Shown here piece by piece: positions 34,998 to 43,578 of a stretch of DNA of 64,000 nucleotides. The position numbers were made by a program, and so were the translations under genes. Source of the stretch: an uncultured Prevotella sp. (GTDB lineage: Bacteria; Bacteroidota; Bacteroidia; Bacteroidales; Bacteroidaceae); assembly GCA_944320195.1 (NCBI GenBank), contig CALUGP010000001.1, positions 177,361 to 241,360 on the forward strand. Direction: 5' to 3'. The notes under the pieces are model-generated. The model was not told the origin of the DNA. It saw only the letters and a list, made by a program, of their open reading frames with translations, and did no database searches. Positions within the stretch are counted from its first letter, which is position 1, and each line of letters begins with the position of its first letter.

Positions 34998-35954
34998 ATG
35001 AAGATAGTTGTTTTAGATGGATACAGTGTGAATCCCGGCGATTTGTCATGGAATGCGTTGGGCGAGACGGGCGAGCTGGTCGTGTATGACAGGACTGATG
35101 CCGCTGACGTTGTAAGCAGGGCGCATGATGCTGACGCGGTATTGACAAACAAGGTCGTAATCTCTGACTCGATAATCGAGCGGCTTCCAGGCTTGAAGTA
35201 CATAGGCGTTCTTGCCACTGGTTACAACGTTGTGGACATTGAGGCGGCATCGCGTCGCGGAATCGTGGTGACCAATGTGCCGGCTTACAGCACTGACAGC
35301 GTGGTGCAGATGACTTTCGCACACATGCTGAACCTGACAAACCGAGTGGCTCATTATGCAAAGGAGAACAGGGACGGCAAGTGGAGCAGTGCGCCAGACT
35401 TCTGTTATTGGGACACGCCGCTTGACGAATTGTCCGGGATGACGCTCGGCGTGGTGGGGCTTGGCAATATAGGCTATAAGGTGGCGTGCATTGCGCGTGC
35501 CTTCGGCATGGACGTATTCGCCTGCACAAGCAAGAACTCGGCCGATCTGCCGGCCGGCATACAGAAGACCACGCTCAGGGGGCTGCTCGGCGTAAGTGAC
35601 ATACTGACACTTCACTGTCCGCTGACCGGAAGGACGCATGAAATGATAAACAAAGACACGCTTGGGCTGATGAAGCGTGGGGCGTTGCTTATAAACACCG
35701 GGCGCGGGGCTTTGGTCAATGAGGCTGATGTGGCTGAGGCTCTGGAGTCAGGGCAACTTGGCGGATACGGCGCAGACGTGATGTGCCAAGAGCCTCCGGC
35801 TGCGGACAATCCGCTGTTCGACGTGCCCAACGCTTATCTTACACCACACATTGCATGGGCTACGGCGGCGGCGCGCAGGCGGCTGATGGCCGTGGCCGTG
35901 GATAATGTAAAGGCTTTTGCGGAGGGCAGGCCGGTTAACGTCGTAAACAGATGA
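34998..35954 (+). CDS. D-2-hydroxyacid dehydrogenase (glycerate dehydrogenase-like)
   Basis: A 318-residue NAD-dependent dehydrogenase that interconverts 2-oxoacids and D-2-hydroxyacids. GVVGLGNIGYKVA (about residues 149-161) is the NAD loop; catalytic Arg is in LINTGRGALVNE, Glu in MCQEPPAADNP and His in LTPHIAWAT. These features fit hydroxypyruvate reductase/glycerate dehydrogenase types, though substrate is not proven. The start after AATTAGAAAT was chosen because the upstream 16 codons lack family character. It overlaps the next gene by 4 bases (ATGA). Confidence 0.9.
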   Translation: MKIVVLDGYSVNPGDLSWNALGETGELVVYDRTDAADVVSRAHDADAVLTNKVVISDSIIERLPGLKYIGVLATGYNVVDIEAASRRGIVVTNVPAYSTDSVVQMTFAHMLNLTNRVAHYAKENRDGKWSSAPDFCYWDTPLDELSGMTLGVVGLGNIGYKVACIARAFGMDVFACTSKNSADLPAGIQKTTLRGLLGVSDILTLHCPLTGRTHEMINKDTLGLMKRGALLINTGRGALVNEADVAEALESGQLGGYGADVMCQEPPAADNPLFDVPNAYLTPHIAWATAAARRRLMAVAVDNVKAFAEGRPVNVVNR

Positions 35955-36571
35955 GCACGATACAGATAGCCATAGAGTTTCTCGGCACATTCGCGTTTGC
36001 CATATCAGGCATACGTTGGGCGGCCGCAAAGAATTTCGACTGGTTTGGCGGATATGTCGTAGGCCTTGCGACGGCTATCGGCGGCGGCACGATAAGGGAT
36101 GTGATGCTGGGGGTGACGCCGTTTTGGATGACTAATTCTATTTATCTGATATGTACGGCCGCGGCTTTGCTTACGGTCATTGTGTTCAAGAAGGTGATAG
36201 TGCGTTTCACCAATACGTGGTTCCTGTTTGACACGTTGGGCCTTGCGCTGTTCACCGTTGCAGGTATGCAGAAGACTCTTTACGAGGGCTTTCCCTTCTG
36301 GGTGGCCATCATAATGGGGTGTATCACCGGTGCCGCGGGCGGCGTGATACGCGACGTGCTCATCAATGAGGTGCCGCTGATATTCCGCAAGGAGATTTAC
36401 GCTATGGCCTGCATTCTTGGAGGTGTGGCTTATTATGTGTGTCAGGCGGTCGGGCTTAATGTCGAGATTACCGTTGTTGTAAGTTTCTCGGTAGTTGTGA
36501 TAGTGAGGCTCATGGCCGTAAGGCTGCATATCTCTTTGCCTCATCTTCATGATGACAATGGCACCGATTGA
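35951..36571 (+). CDS. TRIC-family cation channel protein (UPF0126)
   Basis: A 206-residue membrane protein with about seven helices in two homologous halves. Each half carries the family signature: ATAIGGGTIRDVMLG (about residues 38-52) and GAAGGVIRDVLINE (about 128-141). Prokaryotic TRIC homologues form trimeric cation channels in the inner membrane. Its ATG overlaps the dehydrogenase stop, so translation is coupled. The C-terminus (PHLHDDNGTD) is His/Asp-rich and cytoplasmic or periplasmic. Confidence 0.9.
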   Translation: MSTIQIAIEFLGTFAFAISGIRWAAAKNFDWFGGYVVGLATAIGGGTIRDVMLGVTPFWMTNSIYLICTAAALLTVIVFKKVIVRFTNTWFLFDTLGLALFTVAGMQKTLYEGFPFWVAIIMGCITGAAGGVIRDVLINEVPLIFRKEIYAMACILGGVAYYVCQAVGLNVEITVVVSFSVVVIVRLMAVRLHISLPHLHDDNGTD

Positions 36572-36740
36572 GGCACACGTTGTCAAGATGGATTCGGCAT
36601 AAGGTGTCTGCATTATGGATTGCCGATGCCGTATTTGGTCAATTTGCAAGCCGTCATGCTTAACGCATGGCGGCTTTTGTTTTCTGCCTGGTTGTCACGT
36701 TAAACCCCGGCTTTGTATTCGCCTGGTTTTCAGCATCTTG

Positions 36741-36801
36741 TCGTTTGTCCCCGACGAGTGCCTCGTTTGTCCCCGACGAGGGTCTCGTTTGTCCCCGACG
36801 G
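36741..36801. repeat. 22-bp tandem repeat, three copies
   Basis: TCGTTTGTCCCCGACGAG at 36741-36758 and 36763-36780, and TCGTTTGTCCCCGACGG at 36785-36801, separated by 4 variable bases. Period 22. Too few copies and no spacers, so not CRISPR. Confidence 0.75.
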
Positions 36802-36880
36802 GAAATAGTGGTGTCCCGACTGTGGGGTCGGCCTTGTGAAACCGTTGGAATGCATGGCGGTTCGCTGTTTCATGTGCATG

Positions 36881-36943
36881 AAAAAATGAGAGTGCGCCAA
36901 TATGTGATTAACGGTGGCTGACCGTATGTTGGCGCACTCTCAT
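36881..36943 (-). terminator. Terminator of the dnaN-to-TPR gene string
   Basis: ATGAGAGTGCGCCAA (36886-36900) pairs perfectly with TTGGCGCACTCTCAT (36929-36943). On the minus strand the stem is followed by six T (complement of 36881-36886). It lies about 70 bases after the TPR gene stop. Confidence 0.85.
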
Positions 36944-37013
36944 GTATTCTCGTGTCGTGTAGGGACAATGGTTGTCCGTGTCGGAAACGGCTTGTTACGG
37001 CATTGTGCCGGCT

Positions 37014-38687
37014 TTATTCCTTCGCATACTTGTCTATCAGCGGCTGGGCTTGTGGATTGCCGAGTTCTTTTGCCTTATCGAGGTTGGCCAGTCCGGACTG
37101 TTTGTCGCCTTTGCTTATCTGGGCCAGTCCGAGCAGGAGGTATCCGTCAGAGTATTCGGGTGCAAGTTCAATGCACCGGTTGGCTGTCTTTATGGCGTCC
37201 TCGGCCATGTTTACCCTTAGTTGTAGCGAGGCCATCTCGGCATAATAGGTCGGTTCTTCAGGCGAGAGCATTATCGCCGCGGCAAGATCGCCGAGAGCCT
37301 GTTGGTATAGCCTGGCGTTTACTTCAGCCTGGCTGCGTATGTAGTAGAACTGTGGTGTCATGCGCTGGTTCGACAGTATTTCATAGCGTGTATAGTCGAA
37401 CACGGCCTGGCGGAAGCTGTCTGCGGCGTTGTATGCTTCGGCGCGTGCGAGGAAGTAAGGAGCCGCCTCGCGTATGCGCAACGTGTCGGTATTGTTTATC
37501 GCGCTGTCGAGGAGCGCGATGATTTCGGTCTGCGGGGCTTTGAGCATGGTCTTGCATTGCGCCGCCTCGTAGAATAGCTCGGGATTGCGTATGGGCGTGT
37601 CGAGCAACAGCGTGAACTCGTCGTATGCCTTCTGGTAGTCGCCCTTGGTGAACGTTATCTGTGCCAGTTGGTGGCGGTATGTGGGCTGTGGGTTCATTGC
37701 GTATGCCTTGTTGGTTTCTTCCTCCGCCTTGTCGATAGTCCAGTCTTCATAGGGCTTGTCGGCCTTGTATATCAGTTTGTCGTAAATAATCTTGCCGTAT
37801 CCGGCATGTGCCTCGTCTTTCTTTTCCGCCAGCTTTATAGCTGTCTCCATGGTCTTGGCCGCTCCGTCGAAGTCGTCGTTGTTCACTTGGATGCGCGCCA
37901 TGGCCGAATATCCGTCGACCAAGGTTGGGTATTGCGTCAGGAAGTCGTTTACTATGGCCACACGCTTTGCCGAGTCGGCGGTTTCGGCCATTATGAGCGC
38001 AAGCAATGCCTGCTCTTTGTCTTGCGGAAGAGCCGGCGGTATGCCTATCTGGCGCAGGTTGGGGTCGCTGAGGGCGAAGCCTGTGGTGTGCAGCGATAGG
38101 GCCAGGTTCAGGTCGGTGGCATGCGTGTCGGTTGATGTTGCGGAAGGTTTCAGCAGTCCTACTACTTCTCCTTGGGCGTTGACGAACGGGCATGCGTTTG
38201 ATTTGTCAGGTGCATGCATGGTGAAGATGTAATATGAATACTTGTCCATGAATGTTTCGACACTTTTTACTGTGGTCTCTTTAGGCTGTGAGCCTTTCCC
38301 ATTGTCGGTTATCAGCCACACTTTCTCGCCGGCTTTTGCCGGTGCGTTGGCAGGGGATGCCGGTACAGGTTTGGCTCCGCTTACCTTGAATCTCGCCATG
38401 TCGTATATTTCGTTTACCCCAAGTATGCGGCTTACTTCCGCCTGCTTGCCCTTGCTGTCCGTTACTGTGGCTCGTTCGGCCCCTATAAACGGTTTCAGCG
38501 CTCCTACGGCCGTTCCGTCTTCAGAAATGAATACACCGTTGCTTTCAGACAGGACCGTGCCGTCAGCCTTGTATGTAGTCAGTTTGAACACAGATTTTGC
38601 CGCATTCTTTACGGCCGCCGGCTGTGCCAGGCATTGCATGCAACTGGCGGCTATTATTGCAATTAAAAAAGTGCTTATTCGTTTCAT
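37014..38687 (-). CDS. Secreted protein with a degenerate trypsin-like domain and TPR repeats
   Basis: A 557-residue exported protein; signal peptide at residues 1-21 (cut near CLAQP; the Cys at 16 or 19 does not make a good lipobox). Residues about 25-205 have the layout of a trypsin-like fold (AAKSVFKLTTY, NGVFISEDGTAVGALKPF, MARFKVSG, PFVNAQGEVVGLLKPS) but the catalytic His and the GNSGGP Ser loop are not there. About 225-557 are TPR repeats, ending DGYLLLGLAQISKGDKQSGLANLDKAKELG. Probably a periplasmic scaffold. It follows recN by 13 bases. Confidence 0.8.
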   Translation of the reverse strand: MKRISTFLIAIIAASCMQCLAQPAAVKNAAKSVFKLTTYKADGTVLSESNGVFISEDGTAVGALKPFIGAERATVTDSKGKQAEVSRILGVNEIYDMARFKVSGAKPVPASPANAPAKAGEKVWLITDNGKGSQPKETTVKSVETFMDKYSYYIFTMHAPDKSNACPFVNAQGEVVGLLKPSATSTDTHATDLNLALSLHTTGFALSDPNLRQIGIPPALPQDKEQALLALIMAETADSAKRVAIVNDFLTQYPTLVDGYSAMARIQVNNDDFDGAAKTMETAIKLAEKKDEAHAGYGKIIYDKLIYKADKPYEDWTIDKAEEETNKAYAMNPQPTYRHQLAQITFTKGDYQKAYDEFTLLLDTPIRNPELFYEAAQCKTMLKAPQTEIIALLDSAINNTDTLRIREAAPYFLARAEAYNAADSFRQAVFDYTRYEILSNQRMTPQFYYIRSQAEVNARLYQQALGDLAAAIMLSPEEPTYYAEMASLQLRVNMAEDAIKTANRCIELAPEYSDGYLLLGLAQISKGDKQSGLANLDKAKELGNPQAQPLIDKYAKE

Positions 38688-38700
38688 ATTGTTTGTATTG

Positions 38701-40365
38701 TTATGGTTTAAGTAATTCTTTGGCGTTGCTTATGGCGGCTTCGGTAATCTCTGAGCCGCTCAACATTTGTGCAATCTCGGTTATTCGTTCGTCGGATGTG
38801 AGTGTGCGCATCTTGCTTGTCGTGCCGTTTTCTCCCTCCTCTTTGTACACTTTGTAGTGTGTGGAACCTTTAGCTGCGATTTGTGGCAGGTGTGTGATGC
38901 TTATGACTTGTCGTTCAGAGTGTCCCATCTCCTGCATTATCTCGGCCATTTTTTCGGCTACCTTGCCGCTGACTCCGGTGTCGATCTCGTCAAATATTAT
39001 GGTAGGCAGTTTTACTGCACCGCTTATCATGGCTTTGAGCGAAAGCATTACGCGTGCTATTTCGCCTCCTGATGCGACTTGTGCCACTGGCTGCATCTGG
39101 GTACTGGTGTTTGCGCTGAACAGGAATGACGCGCGGTCGCGTCCGTCAGGGCCAAGTTCTTTTTGCTCCAGTTTGACCGCAAAGCGGACATTGGGAATGC
39201 CAAGCTGTATGAGCCTTTGTGGTATTTCGCGTTCGATGGCTTTCGCTGCTTCCAGCCTGGCTTTTGTCAGTTTTTCGGCAAGTGAGCCGCACTCTTTGGC
39301 AAGCTGTTGCTCGTTTTCAAGCATGGCTGCTATTTCGTCATCGCCATTGTCTATTTTGTTTAACTTGGATTCGAGGCCGGCTTGGATGGAAAGCAAGTCT
39401 TCGACTGTCGAAACGCAATGCTTCTTCTCGAGGGAATATATCTTGTCAAGCATGGTATTGACGGTTTCGAGGCGTTGAGGATCAAAGTCAATGTTTGCGG
39501 TGCTTGAACTTATCTCCTGCAATATGTCTTTCAGCTCAATGTAGCAGCTGTCAAGACGTTCAGCCATGGATTTTGTCTCCGGATATATTTCGGTTATGTT
39601 CTCGAGTGAGCGCACAGCCTCCTTTAGCTTGTCGGTGATACCGTCTTCACCGCTGCTTTCTCCCAGCAGGCTTTCTACATTATACAGGGCAGACTTTATT
39701 TCTTCAACATGGCTTAGCATGTCACTTTCCTGTTCAAGTTCCTCCTGCATTCCGTGTCTAAGTTCCGCATCGGTCAATTCTTTTAATTGGAAGCGCATGA
39801 AATCCTCGTTTTTCTTGTTTTCAACGGCTTCCTCTTTTAACCGTTTCAGCTCTTTCATGACGGCCTTGTATTCGGTGAATCGCGACTTGTATTGCTCAAG
39901 CAACGGTCTGTCGTCAGCTATAATGTCTACGACGTCCAGTTGGAAGTTGTCTTCGTTAAGCAGCAGGTTCTGGTGCTGGCTGTGTATGTCTATAAGTTGT
40001 CCCCCCAGGCTGCGTATGACGGTGAGCGATACAGGCGTGTCGTTAATGAATGCCCGGCTTTTTCCCGTCGGGCTTATCTCACGCCGCAGGATGCAGTCGT
40101 CTGCGTCATAATCTATTCCGTTTTCATTGAAGAACGGTTGCATGGCATAGCGGCTGATGTCGAAATGTGCTTCGATGATGCATTTGCGTGTGTTCTGTTT
40201 GATGCACTTAGTGTCGGCTCGTTGTCCCAACAAGAGGTTGATGGCTCCTAATATGATGCTCTTGCCCGCTCCGGTCTCGCCGGTGATGACAGAAAATCCC
40301 GGATTGAGTTGTATGTCGAGCGTGTCAATCAGTGTAAAGTTGTTGATGTATAATTGTTTCAGCAT
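38701..40365 (-). CDS. recN: DNA repair protein RecN
   Basis: A 554-residue SMC-like ATPase of double-strand break repair. VITGETGAGKSIILGAINLLLGQRAD (about residues 28-53) holds Walker A, residues 150-350 are the coiled-coil arms, and VASGGEIARVMLSLKAMI with FDEIDTGVSGKVAEKM gives the ABC signature and Walker B. SITHLPQIAA follows as the switch region. Length is normal. It lies in the conserved Bacteroidetes string with dnaN and coaBC; gaps to both neighbours are 13 bases. Confidence 0.95.
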   Translation of the reverse strand: MLKQLYINNFTLIDTLDIQLNPGFSVITGETGAGKSIILGAINLLLGQRADTKCIKQNTRKCIIEAHFDISRYAMQPFFNENGIDYDADDCILRREISPTGKSRAFINDTPVSLTVIRSLGGQLIDIHSQHQNLLLNEDNFQLDVVDIIADDRPLLEQYKSRFTEYKAVMKELKRLKEEAVENKKNEDFMRFQLKELTDAELRHGMQEELEQESDMLSHVEEIKSALYNVESLLGESSGEDGITDKLKEAVRSLENITEIYPETKSMAERLDSCYIELKDILQEISSSTANIDFDPQRLETVNTMLDKIYSLEKKHCVSTVEDLLSIQAGLESKLNKIDNGDDEIAAMLENEQQLAKECGSLAEKLTKARLEAAKAIEREIPQRLIQLGIPNVRFAVKLEQKELGPDGRDRASFLFSANTSTQMQPVAQVASGGEIARVMLSLKAMISGAVKLPTIIFDEIDTGVSGKVAEKMAEIMQEMGHSERQVISITHLPQIAAKGSTHYKVYKEEGENGTTSKMRTLTSDERITEIAQMLSGSEITEAAISNAKELLKP

Positions 40366-40378
40366 TGTCTTATAAGCT

Positions 40379-41281
40379 TTATTCTTTTATCCTGTCCCAA
40401 TAGTTGCTTTGTGAGGCGTTTATGGAAAACAGGACTTCGTAAACGGCTTCTTTTTCCTTTTGTGTGCCTTTGCCTTTGTATATGTTGCCGAGTTCTTCCT
40501 TTTTGTAGTCAGTCCAAATTTGTGGAAGCATGCTTAACGGCTTGTTCTCGTGTGCCTTTTTAAGGTTGGTTTGTATTGTGGTGGATATGTTGGTGCGCCC
40601 ACGCTCGGCATTGTTCGCCATTTCGTCAAGCCCCGTTCGGTAGTAGTCGTATTGGAGTTGTCTGAACGGTTGCATTGCCCCGTCCATATAATCGTTTATT
40701 ATGGCGAAGCGGTTGCGGTCGTTCTCAAAAGATTTCCAACCGGTGAAATTCAGGTTTTGGGCGTTGTTTACAAGGTTCAGGCATTGTTGGAGAACGTTCT
40801 CTCCACCCATTGGCGAAAAACTGTCAAGGTCGATGCCTATGATGAGGTAAGCGTAATACGCAATTAGTGCGGTCAGCTGGTTGTCTACCGTTTCCTCGTT
40901 GAACTCGAGCTGGTCGAATTGTGCGAATTCAAAGTTGAAGTCACCGTCCTGATTGTTGTATAAAGTGGAGGTGTAGGCGGAATTGTATACAGGCCTGTTG
41001 GCTTGTATGAGGGCTGTGCATGTGAATGTGTTTGACGATTGGTCGTATTGTGTTACGGTTATATTGAAATTGCAGGTAATCCTTTCGTTCCTTTGGAATT
41101 GCAGCGGAGTCCATTGCTTGTCGTTGATGAATTGTTCAAGAGTCTGTTGCAAATTGTCAAACACGCTGGCGTCAGTGCCTTGTATTTGGTTGTGGTTTAT
41201 CGTGACCTTGGCTTGCAACTCTTGGCCTTTCATTACGTTGGCCATGGCGTAAAGACATATTATGGTGAGTAATAGCCTCAT
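40379..41281 (-). CDS. DUF4835 family protein (PorD-type, type IX secretion)
   Basis: A 300-residue exported protein. The signal peptide is MRLLLTIICLYAMANVMKG, giving QELQAKVTINHNQIQGTD at the mature N-terminus, typical of DUF4835. Later stretches LDSFSPMGGENVLQQCLNLVNNAQ and GWKSFENDRNRFAIINDYMDGAMQPFRQL are conserved in the family. Some annotation sources equate this family with PorD of type IX secretion; I follow that with caution. A 22-codon open extension upstream was rejected as it precedes the signal peptide. Place between coaBC and recN is usual in Bacteroidetes. Confidence 0.82.
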   Translation of the reverse strand: MRLLLTIICLYAMANVMKGQELQAKVTINHNQIQGTDASVFDNLQQTLEQFINDKQWTPLQFQRNERITCNFNITVTQYDQSSNTFTCTALIQANRPVYNSAYTSTLYNNQDGDFNFEFAQFDQLEFNEETVDNQLTALIAYYAYLIIGIDLDSFSPMGGENVLQQCLNLVNNAQNLNFTGWKSFENDRNRFAIINDYMDGAMQPFRQLQYDYYRTGLDEMANNAERGRTNISTTIQTNLKKAHENKPLSMLPQIWTDYKKEELGNIYKGKGTQKEKEAVYEVLFSINASQSNYWDRIKE

Positions 41282-41288
41282 TATTCTG

Positions 41289-42500
41289 TTATGCGTTCGC
41301 TGTTTGTTTGAATAGTATGCAAAGTTCGTCGATGATGTCACACGCAACTTCGGCCTTGTTTTTCTTTGCGTATTCTTTTACTTTTGTTTCAGTGATGATT
41401 TTTATCTGGTTGTCATCGGTACGGAATGTCGTGCCTTCGTTGCGTGTGGAATTAAGCACAATGAAGTCAAAGTGCTTTTTCTTCAATTTCCCTATTGCAT
41501 TGACTTCTTCATTGTCCGTTTCTAACGCGAAGCCTATCAGATGTTGTCCGTCACGTTTTGTCCGTCCTAGTTCTTCTGCAATGTCTTGCGTGGGACTCAG
41601 GCTCAGTATTAGATTGTCTTTTTCGCGTTTTATTTTCTTGTCCGCCGTATTTTCCGGTTTGAAGTCGGCAACGGCCGCACAAAGTATTGCAGTGTCGCAT
41701 CTTTTGAATTCGTTAGTCGCTGCATTATACATTTCTTGACAACTTTCCACATTGATGCGGTGAATTTCTTTGGAACATTTCAAGCTGACCGGACCGCTGA
41801 TCAGTGTGACTTCAGCGCCTCGTCTAAGGCATTCTTCTGCAATTGCAAATCCCATTTTGCCGCTTGAGTAGTTGCCGATGAATCTTACCGGGTCTATTTT
41901 TTCATATGTCGGCCCAGCCGTAATCATGATGCGTTTACCTTTCAGGTCGTCTTTCTTGCTGTAGAAAAAGTCATCAATTGTTTTAACGATATTGTCAGGC
42001 TCTTCCATGCGGCCTTTGCCTTCAAGGCCGCTTGCAAGAAAGCCGCTTTGTGGCTCGATGATGAAATTCCCGTATGAGCGTAGCCTTTCAAGGTTCTGCT
42101 GGGTTGAGGGATGGGCATACATGTCAAGATCCATAGCCGGGGCGACAAATACCGGGGCTTTCATTGAAAGGTAAGTGGTGATAAGCATGTTGTCGGCAAT
42201 GCCGTTTGCCATTTTCCCTATTGTGCTTGCCGTGCATGGCGCCACAATCATGGCATCCGCCCATAGCCCGAGGTCAACGTGCGAATTCCAAGTCCCGTCA
42301 CGTTGGGAAAAAAAATCGCTGATCACCGGCTTGTGTGTCAGTGCCGACAATGTGATCGGGGTGATGAATTCTTTTCCTGCAGGAGTTATTACAGTCTGCA
42401 CTTCTGCACCTTGCTTTATCAGTCCGCGGATTATGAGGCATGCCTTGTATGCGGCTATGCTTCCTGTTATTCCAAGGACTATCTTTTTACCTTTCAACAT
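41289..42500 (-). CDS. coaBC: Bifunctional phosphopantothenoylcysteine synthetase/decarboxylase CoaBC
   Basis: A 403-residue enzyme for two steps of coenzyme A synthesis. The N-terminal FMN-dependent CoaC domain (1-185) starts KGKKIVLGITGSIAAYKACLIIRGL and has VAPCTASTIGKMANGIADN plus APAMDLDMYAHP, with the active-site His expected nearby. The C-terminal CoaB domain (190-403) has ITAGPTYEKIDPVRFIGNYSSGKMG and AAVADFKPENTADKKIKR. It connects with panC/panD elsewhere in the window to cover successive steps of the same pathway. 7 bases before the DUF4835 start. Confidence 0.95.
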   Translation of the reverse strand: MLKGKKIVLGITGSIAAYKACLIIRGLIKQGAEVQTVITPAGKEFITPITLSALTHKPVISDFFSQRDGTWNSHVDLGLWADAMIVAPCTASTIGKMANGIADNMLITTYLSMKAPVFVAPAMDLDMYAHPSTQQNLERLRSYGNFIIEPQSGFLASGLEGKGRMEEPDNIVKTIDDFFYSKKDDLKGKRIMITAGPTYEKIDPVRFIGNYSSGKMGFAIAEECLRRGAEVTLISGPVSLKCSKEIHRINVESCQEMYNAATNEFKRCDTAILCAAVADFKPENTADKKIKREKDNLILSLSPTQDIAEELGRTKRDGQHLIGFALETDNEEVNAIGKLKKKHFDFIVLNSTRNEGTTFRTDDNQIKIITETKVKEYAKKNKAEVACDIIDELCILFKQTANA

Positions 42501-42508
42501 CCTTTTTA

Positions 42509-42529
42509 GTTAAGAATTAAGAGCTAAGA
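42509..42529. repeat. TTAAGA-type heptamer repeats, copy 2
   Basis: Three units (GTTAAGA, ATTAAGA, GCTAAGA) between coaBC and the exonuclease gene. Confidence 0.55.
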
Positions 42530-42579
42530 TTTTGGTCTGGCCGACAGGGATGTCGCCTTGAATCCTAGCCTCTTGGTTT

Positions 42580-43434
42580 TCAGTTCTTGTTAAATTCTCT
42601 CAGCCTGATGCGTGTCAATATTTGTTTCGTGTTATATGTGAAGTCGCTGCTCAGCATCCAGCTGTAATAGCCCGGGTCGCGGTGTAGCACGTCTGCCACG
42701 CCCCAGCCTTTGTATTTCCCGAAGTTGAACACTTCATACATGCGCGGCTTGCCTGACGCGTCAAGCAATGTGTTTCCGTCTTTGTCTTTCATCTCTTTCC
42801 ATATGATGCGACCGGCAAAGTCAACATTGTTGTTCGTCTTTGAAAACTCGGCAAGTTCGTCCATGTCGTTGTTCAGCTGTCGTTCAGGTTCTTCTTGTCT
42901 GCCCGGCGCATACATGTCAAGCTCTCCCTGCAGCACGCGGTATGTGGCTTCGGTGTCTTCATCTGCTTTGTGTGCGGTGAAGTCTTCTTCCATTTTGCGT
43001 CCGCAATAAAACTTGTATGCGGCTGCGAGGTTACGCCGCTCCATCTTATGGAAGATGGTCTGCACGTCTATCAGACGGCATTTGCCGAAATCGAAGTCGA
43101 TGCCGGCGCGCAAGAACTCTTCTGCGAGCATTGGTATGTCGAAGTGATTGGAGTTGAATCCGGCGAAGTCGCATCCTTTGAATTTGTTTTCAAGTTCGGA
43201 TGCTATTTCTTTGAATGTTGGCGCGTCTTTTACGTCGGCGTCGGTTATACCTGTAAGTTGTGCCACTTCTGCCGGTATGGGCTTTTCCGGATTGACGAAA
43301 AAGTTATAACGCTCTTCTTTTCCGTCAGGATAGACCTTTATGTATGATATCTGTATTATCCTGTCTTTTACAAGATCAAGCCCCGTTGTTTCAAGGTCGA
43401 ATACTATGAGTGGTTTCGTAAGGTTGAGTTTCAT
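42580..43434 (-). CDS. DnaQ-like 3'-5' exonuclease
   Basis: A 284-residue DEDD exonuclease. Motif I is IVFDLETTGLD (residues 9-19), motif II FAGFNSNHFDIPML, and motif III HKADEDTEATYRVL, so the acidic residues Asp-Glu...Asp...Asp are all kept with the His of the DEDDh type. After the nuclease domain (about 1-175) an extra C-terminal domain ends GKYKGWGVADVLHRDPGYYSWMLSSDF, a small module seen in Bacteroidetes homologues of this exonuclease. Position directly after dnaN suggests a repair or proofreading role with the clamp. Confidence 0.9.
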   Translation of the reverse strand: MKLNLTKPLIVFDLETTGLDLVKDRIIQISYIKVYPDGKEERYNFFVNPEKPIPAEVAQLTGITDADVKDAPTFKEIASELENKFKGCDFAGFNSNHFDIPMLAEEFLRAGIDFDFGKCRLIDVQTIFHKMERRNLAAAYKFYCGRKMEEDFTAHKADEDTEATYRVLQGELDMYAPGRQEEPERQLNNDMDELAEFSKTNNNVDFAGRIIWKEMKDKDGNTLLDASGKPRMYEVFNFGKYKGWGVADVLHRDPGYYSWMLSSDFTYNTKQILTRIRLREFNKN

Positions 43435-43449
43435 TTTTGCTTATTATCA

Positions 43450-43575
43450 GTTATGCGTCCATGTCGGTTATATGGTTTCTCGGTTGTGGCTTACGGTTTG
43501 CGGCTTCAAAACCGCGTGTCGCGTGCGCCGTATAATCTTGTTCAACCGGAAAACCGTATAACCGCAAGGTCGCAG
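43450..43575. repeat. ACGGTT-type intergenic repeat, copy 2
   Basis: CGGTTATATGGTTTCTCGGTTGTGG at one end and AACCGGAAAACCGTATAACCGC-like sequence at the other form an imperfect inverted repeat, related to 8621-8715. It fills the 144-base gap between the exonuclease and dnaN. Confidence 0.55.
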
Positions 43576-43578
43576 GAT

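Larger units (their letters stand above)
36572..37013. other. Gene-free stretch with tandem repeats and a minus-strand terminator
   Basis: Contains a three-copy 22-bp tandem repeat (36741-36801) and the terminator of the TPR gene (36881-36943). Open frames that cross it have no recognisable motifs. Confidence 0.6.

Noticed and set aside
36741-36801. Possible CRISPR array
   Set aside because: Only three copies, 4-base separators, no true spacers and no cas genes.
36914-37522. 202-residue ORF opposite the TPR gene
   Set aside because: Composition (many Cys, Arg, Ser) is that of a shadow frame and it overlaps the terminator.
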